This document shows positions 63,006-64,000 of a DNA stretch of 64,000 nt, one piece after another. The DNA is taken from positions 1 through 64,000 of the forward strand of contig DIHO01000004.1 in assembly GCA_002420185.1 (NCBI GenBank). Direction: 5' to 3'. The notes beneath the pieces were generated by a model, which was not told where the DNA came from, ran no database searches, and saw nothing but the letters and a program-made list of their open reading frames with translations. Position 1 is the stretch's first letter. Each line of letters starts with the position of its first letter. This DNA comes from Opitutales bacterium UBA5694 (GTDB lineage: Bacteria; Verrucomicrobiota; Verrucomicrobiia; Opitutales; Opitutaceae). Both the position numbers and the translations under genes were made by a program.

Positions 63006-63473
63006 TGGGAGGCGGATGTTTCTGCAATTTTCTTCCGTGTCAAGGCATTTACACGAGATATAGCGAGGCTTTGACAAGGGTGAAATTGGATAAGGCAAAC
63101 TCGTAGTGTTGGAGAAGTCTAGCTACTCTGAGTTTCCACTTCGCTCGCATCATCTAATGATCGCAGACAGCATAACCTCAACTCAGGGAGACCCCCTTTT
63201 TCTAAGCTAATCTCACACGCTTAATATCTAACGGATTGTCTAATCAAGATCTCATTCTGAAAATAAAGCAGGTTTGAACCGAATCTCCAACTAACAACGT
63301 CTAGTTACCAACTATCGACTTTGATTATTGGAGAAAATTGACCATTCTATGATTAGTTACCTATTCATATTCAGTTCTCGAACCTTTTTAAAGATAAGGA
63401 AACTAGACCTTTCCAGTAGCCTAGATTCCATAAATATCAAAAAGTGCTAAACCAAGTGCCCTTAGAAAATTCT
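63006..63473. other. Leader of rpsT and intergenic region to rnpB
   Basis: This is about 470 nt, AT-rich, between the rpsT start and the 3' end of the RNase P RNA. It should hold the rpsT promoter and leader. No supported coding frame or repeat was found. Confidence 0.5.
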
Positions 63474-63920
63474 AGCTCCGGAGCCTGTAAGCCGGATTCT
63501 GTACGCTGCCGAAGCAGGGCCACGTTCATTTATCTGTCCCGCACGAATGCGGAACCCTTTCGAAAAAGGCGCGACATACCCGGGGCATAAAAAACGGGCC
63601 GCTCTGCCCCCTATTTTGTCTTGCGTCGGATTGGGCTTGCCCTGCCCGCCCGATTGCTCGGAGCGGCGGTGGGCTCTTACCCCACCATTTCAACCTTACC
63701 TTCCTTCACCAAACAGAACTCCCGAAAGAGGACTGCCCGCCGAAGCCTTGGCGAAGGTGGGCGGTGTATTTTCTGTGGTGCTATCCATCAACTCGCCTTG
63801 AAGCGAGCCTTCCCCGCTTTCACGAGGAATCCTGCCCTGTGACGTCCGGACTTTCCTCTCCACTGCCTGTGCTGAACGAATTCATTAAAGAACGGCGGAG
63901 CGAACGTGCGGCTCCGAAGC
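63474..63920 (-). ncRNA. rnpB: RNase P RNA (bacterial type A)
   Basis: On the minus strand the conserved segments appear in order: GAGGAAAGTCCGGACG (about 63844-63860), ACAGAAAATACACCGCC (about 63762-63778), GGTAAGGTTGAAATGGTGGG (about 63680-63705), GACAAAATAGGGG (about 63605-63618) and the 3' signature ACAGAATCCGGCTTACAGG. A 10 bp P1 helix joins CTTCGGAGCC at the 5' end to GGCTCCGGAG at the 3' end. At about 447 nt it is longer than E. coli M1 RNA (377). Part of the excess is a palindromic hairpin at 63736-63764. The 5' end touches the stop codon of the upstream zinc-ribbon gene. Confidence 0.94.
63736..63764. repeat. REP-like palindrome inside rnpB (P12 region)
   Basis: CCCGCCGAAGCCTTGGCGAAG followed by a short GGTGGGCGG tail forms a hairpin: CCGCC pairs with GGCGG, and inside it CCTT pairs with AAGG. 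It lies between the conserved CCGCC segment and the GGTAAGG segment of the RNase P RNA, where P12 is expected. The sequence resembles interspersed palindromes whose copies carry an AAGCCTTGGCGAAGG core. Part of it may be native P12, so the boundaries are uncertain. Confidence 0.55.
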
Positions 63921-64000
63921 TAGGCATCGAAATAAAGGATGCGTCCGCAATTATCGCAAGTGGTAATTTCGTTACCCTTCATCACCTCAACCTCAACCGA
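63920..64000 (-). CDS. C-terminal end of a C4-type zinc-ribbon protein (partial)
   Basis: The last 26 codons of a minus-strand gene enter from the right edge and end at TAG 63920-63922. The peptide VEVEVMKGNEITTCDNCGRI followed by LYFDA contains the second CxxC of a zinc ribbon and the ILYF-D ending typical of the zf-RING_7/DUF164-like family. Those proteins have a long coiled coil before the ribbon, which would lie outside the window. It ends at the 5' end of rnpB. Confidence 0.75.
   Translation of the reverse strand, partial: SVEVEVMKGNEITTCDNCGRILYFDA

Noticed and set aside
63547..63842. Plus-strand frames of 73-84 codons
   Set aside because: They lie antisense to the RNase P RNA and reflect its GC-rich helices.
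1..64000. CRISPR arrays, insertion sequences, prophage and integrase genes
   Set aside because: No direct-repeat/spacer pattern, transposase, integrase or phage structural gene was seen on either strand.

Overview
The window is a 64 kb piece of a Gram-negative chromosome, most likely a marine verrucomicrobial (Opitutae-like) bacterium. This is inferred from family content, not from a marker tree. The clues are five secreted PQQ-like beta-propeller proteins (most opening with the W-P-x-[WF]-x-G-x motif common in Verrucomicrobia and Planctomycetes), a Tat-exported Gfo/Idh/MocA oxidoreductase, a TonB receptor, a DUF6268-like barrel, a 31-residue mS38-like basic protein, a fungal-type cystathionine gamma-synthase homologue and a plant/cyanobacterial-type IspH. 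Shine-Dalgarno sequences are generally weak, so many starts were chosen from domain boundaries and neighbour spacing.

Layout. 1-2.7 kb: a reprolysin-like metalloprotease cut by the window edge, behind a small membrane-anchored protein that looks like its detached prodomain. 2.8-17 kb: housekeeping and transport genes: tRNA-Arg(CCU), rpsR, Sua5/TsaC, an outer-membrane barrel, a CorC-type CBS protein, hisC, an AI-2E-type permease, a long ispH, a SulP transporter, myo-inositol oxygenase, a TIM-barrel isomerase-like gene and a PQQ-like propeller. 17-21 kb: a TonB receptor, a decayed propeller fragment and an intact propeller. 21.2-31 kb (minus): a run with an SDR pseudogene, an ABC exporter (giant FtsX-type permease plus ATPase), a PaaK-like ligase, a half-size EamA permease, a hotdog thioesterase, a glycosyltransferase and a flavoprotein carrying the WxWxIP halogenase signature. 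31.2-43.2 kb (minus): a long run with three PQQ-like propellers, a DUF3311/sodium symporter pair, an adenylate-forming enzyme, an ALDH-type reductase, an iron alcohol dehydrogenase and a HemN-like radical SAM protein, facing a divergent MarR regulator. 43.4-57 kb: small scattered genes and several decayed genes (class IV aminotransferase, EamA permease, TPR fragment). 56.4-64 kb: kdsD, polyprenyl synthase, an ECF sigma / membrane protein / pseudo-HtrA operon, YjbQ, the mS38-like protein, an RluA-type pseudouridine synthase, rpsT, rnpB with an enlarged palindromic hairpin, and the tail of a zinc-ribbon protein.

How the genes may work together. The two long minus-strand runs are the best candidates for undescribed biology. 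The first could make, decorate and export a small acyl or aryl compound. The second could import a carboxylate with sodium, activate it and interconvert acid, aldehyde and alcohol, with secreted propellers outside and MarR control. The sigma-factor operon has the layout of an envelope-stress module whose HtrA member has lost its catalytic triad. No CRISPR array, intact insertion sequence, prophage or rRNA was seen.
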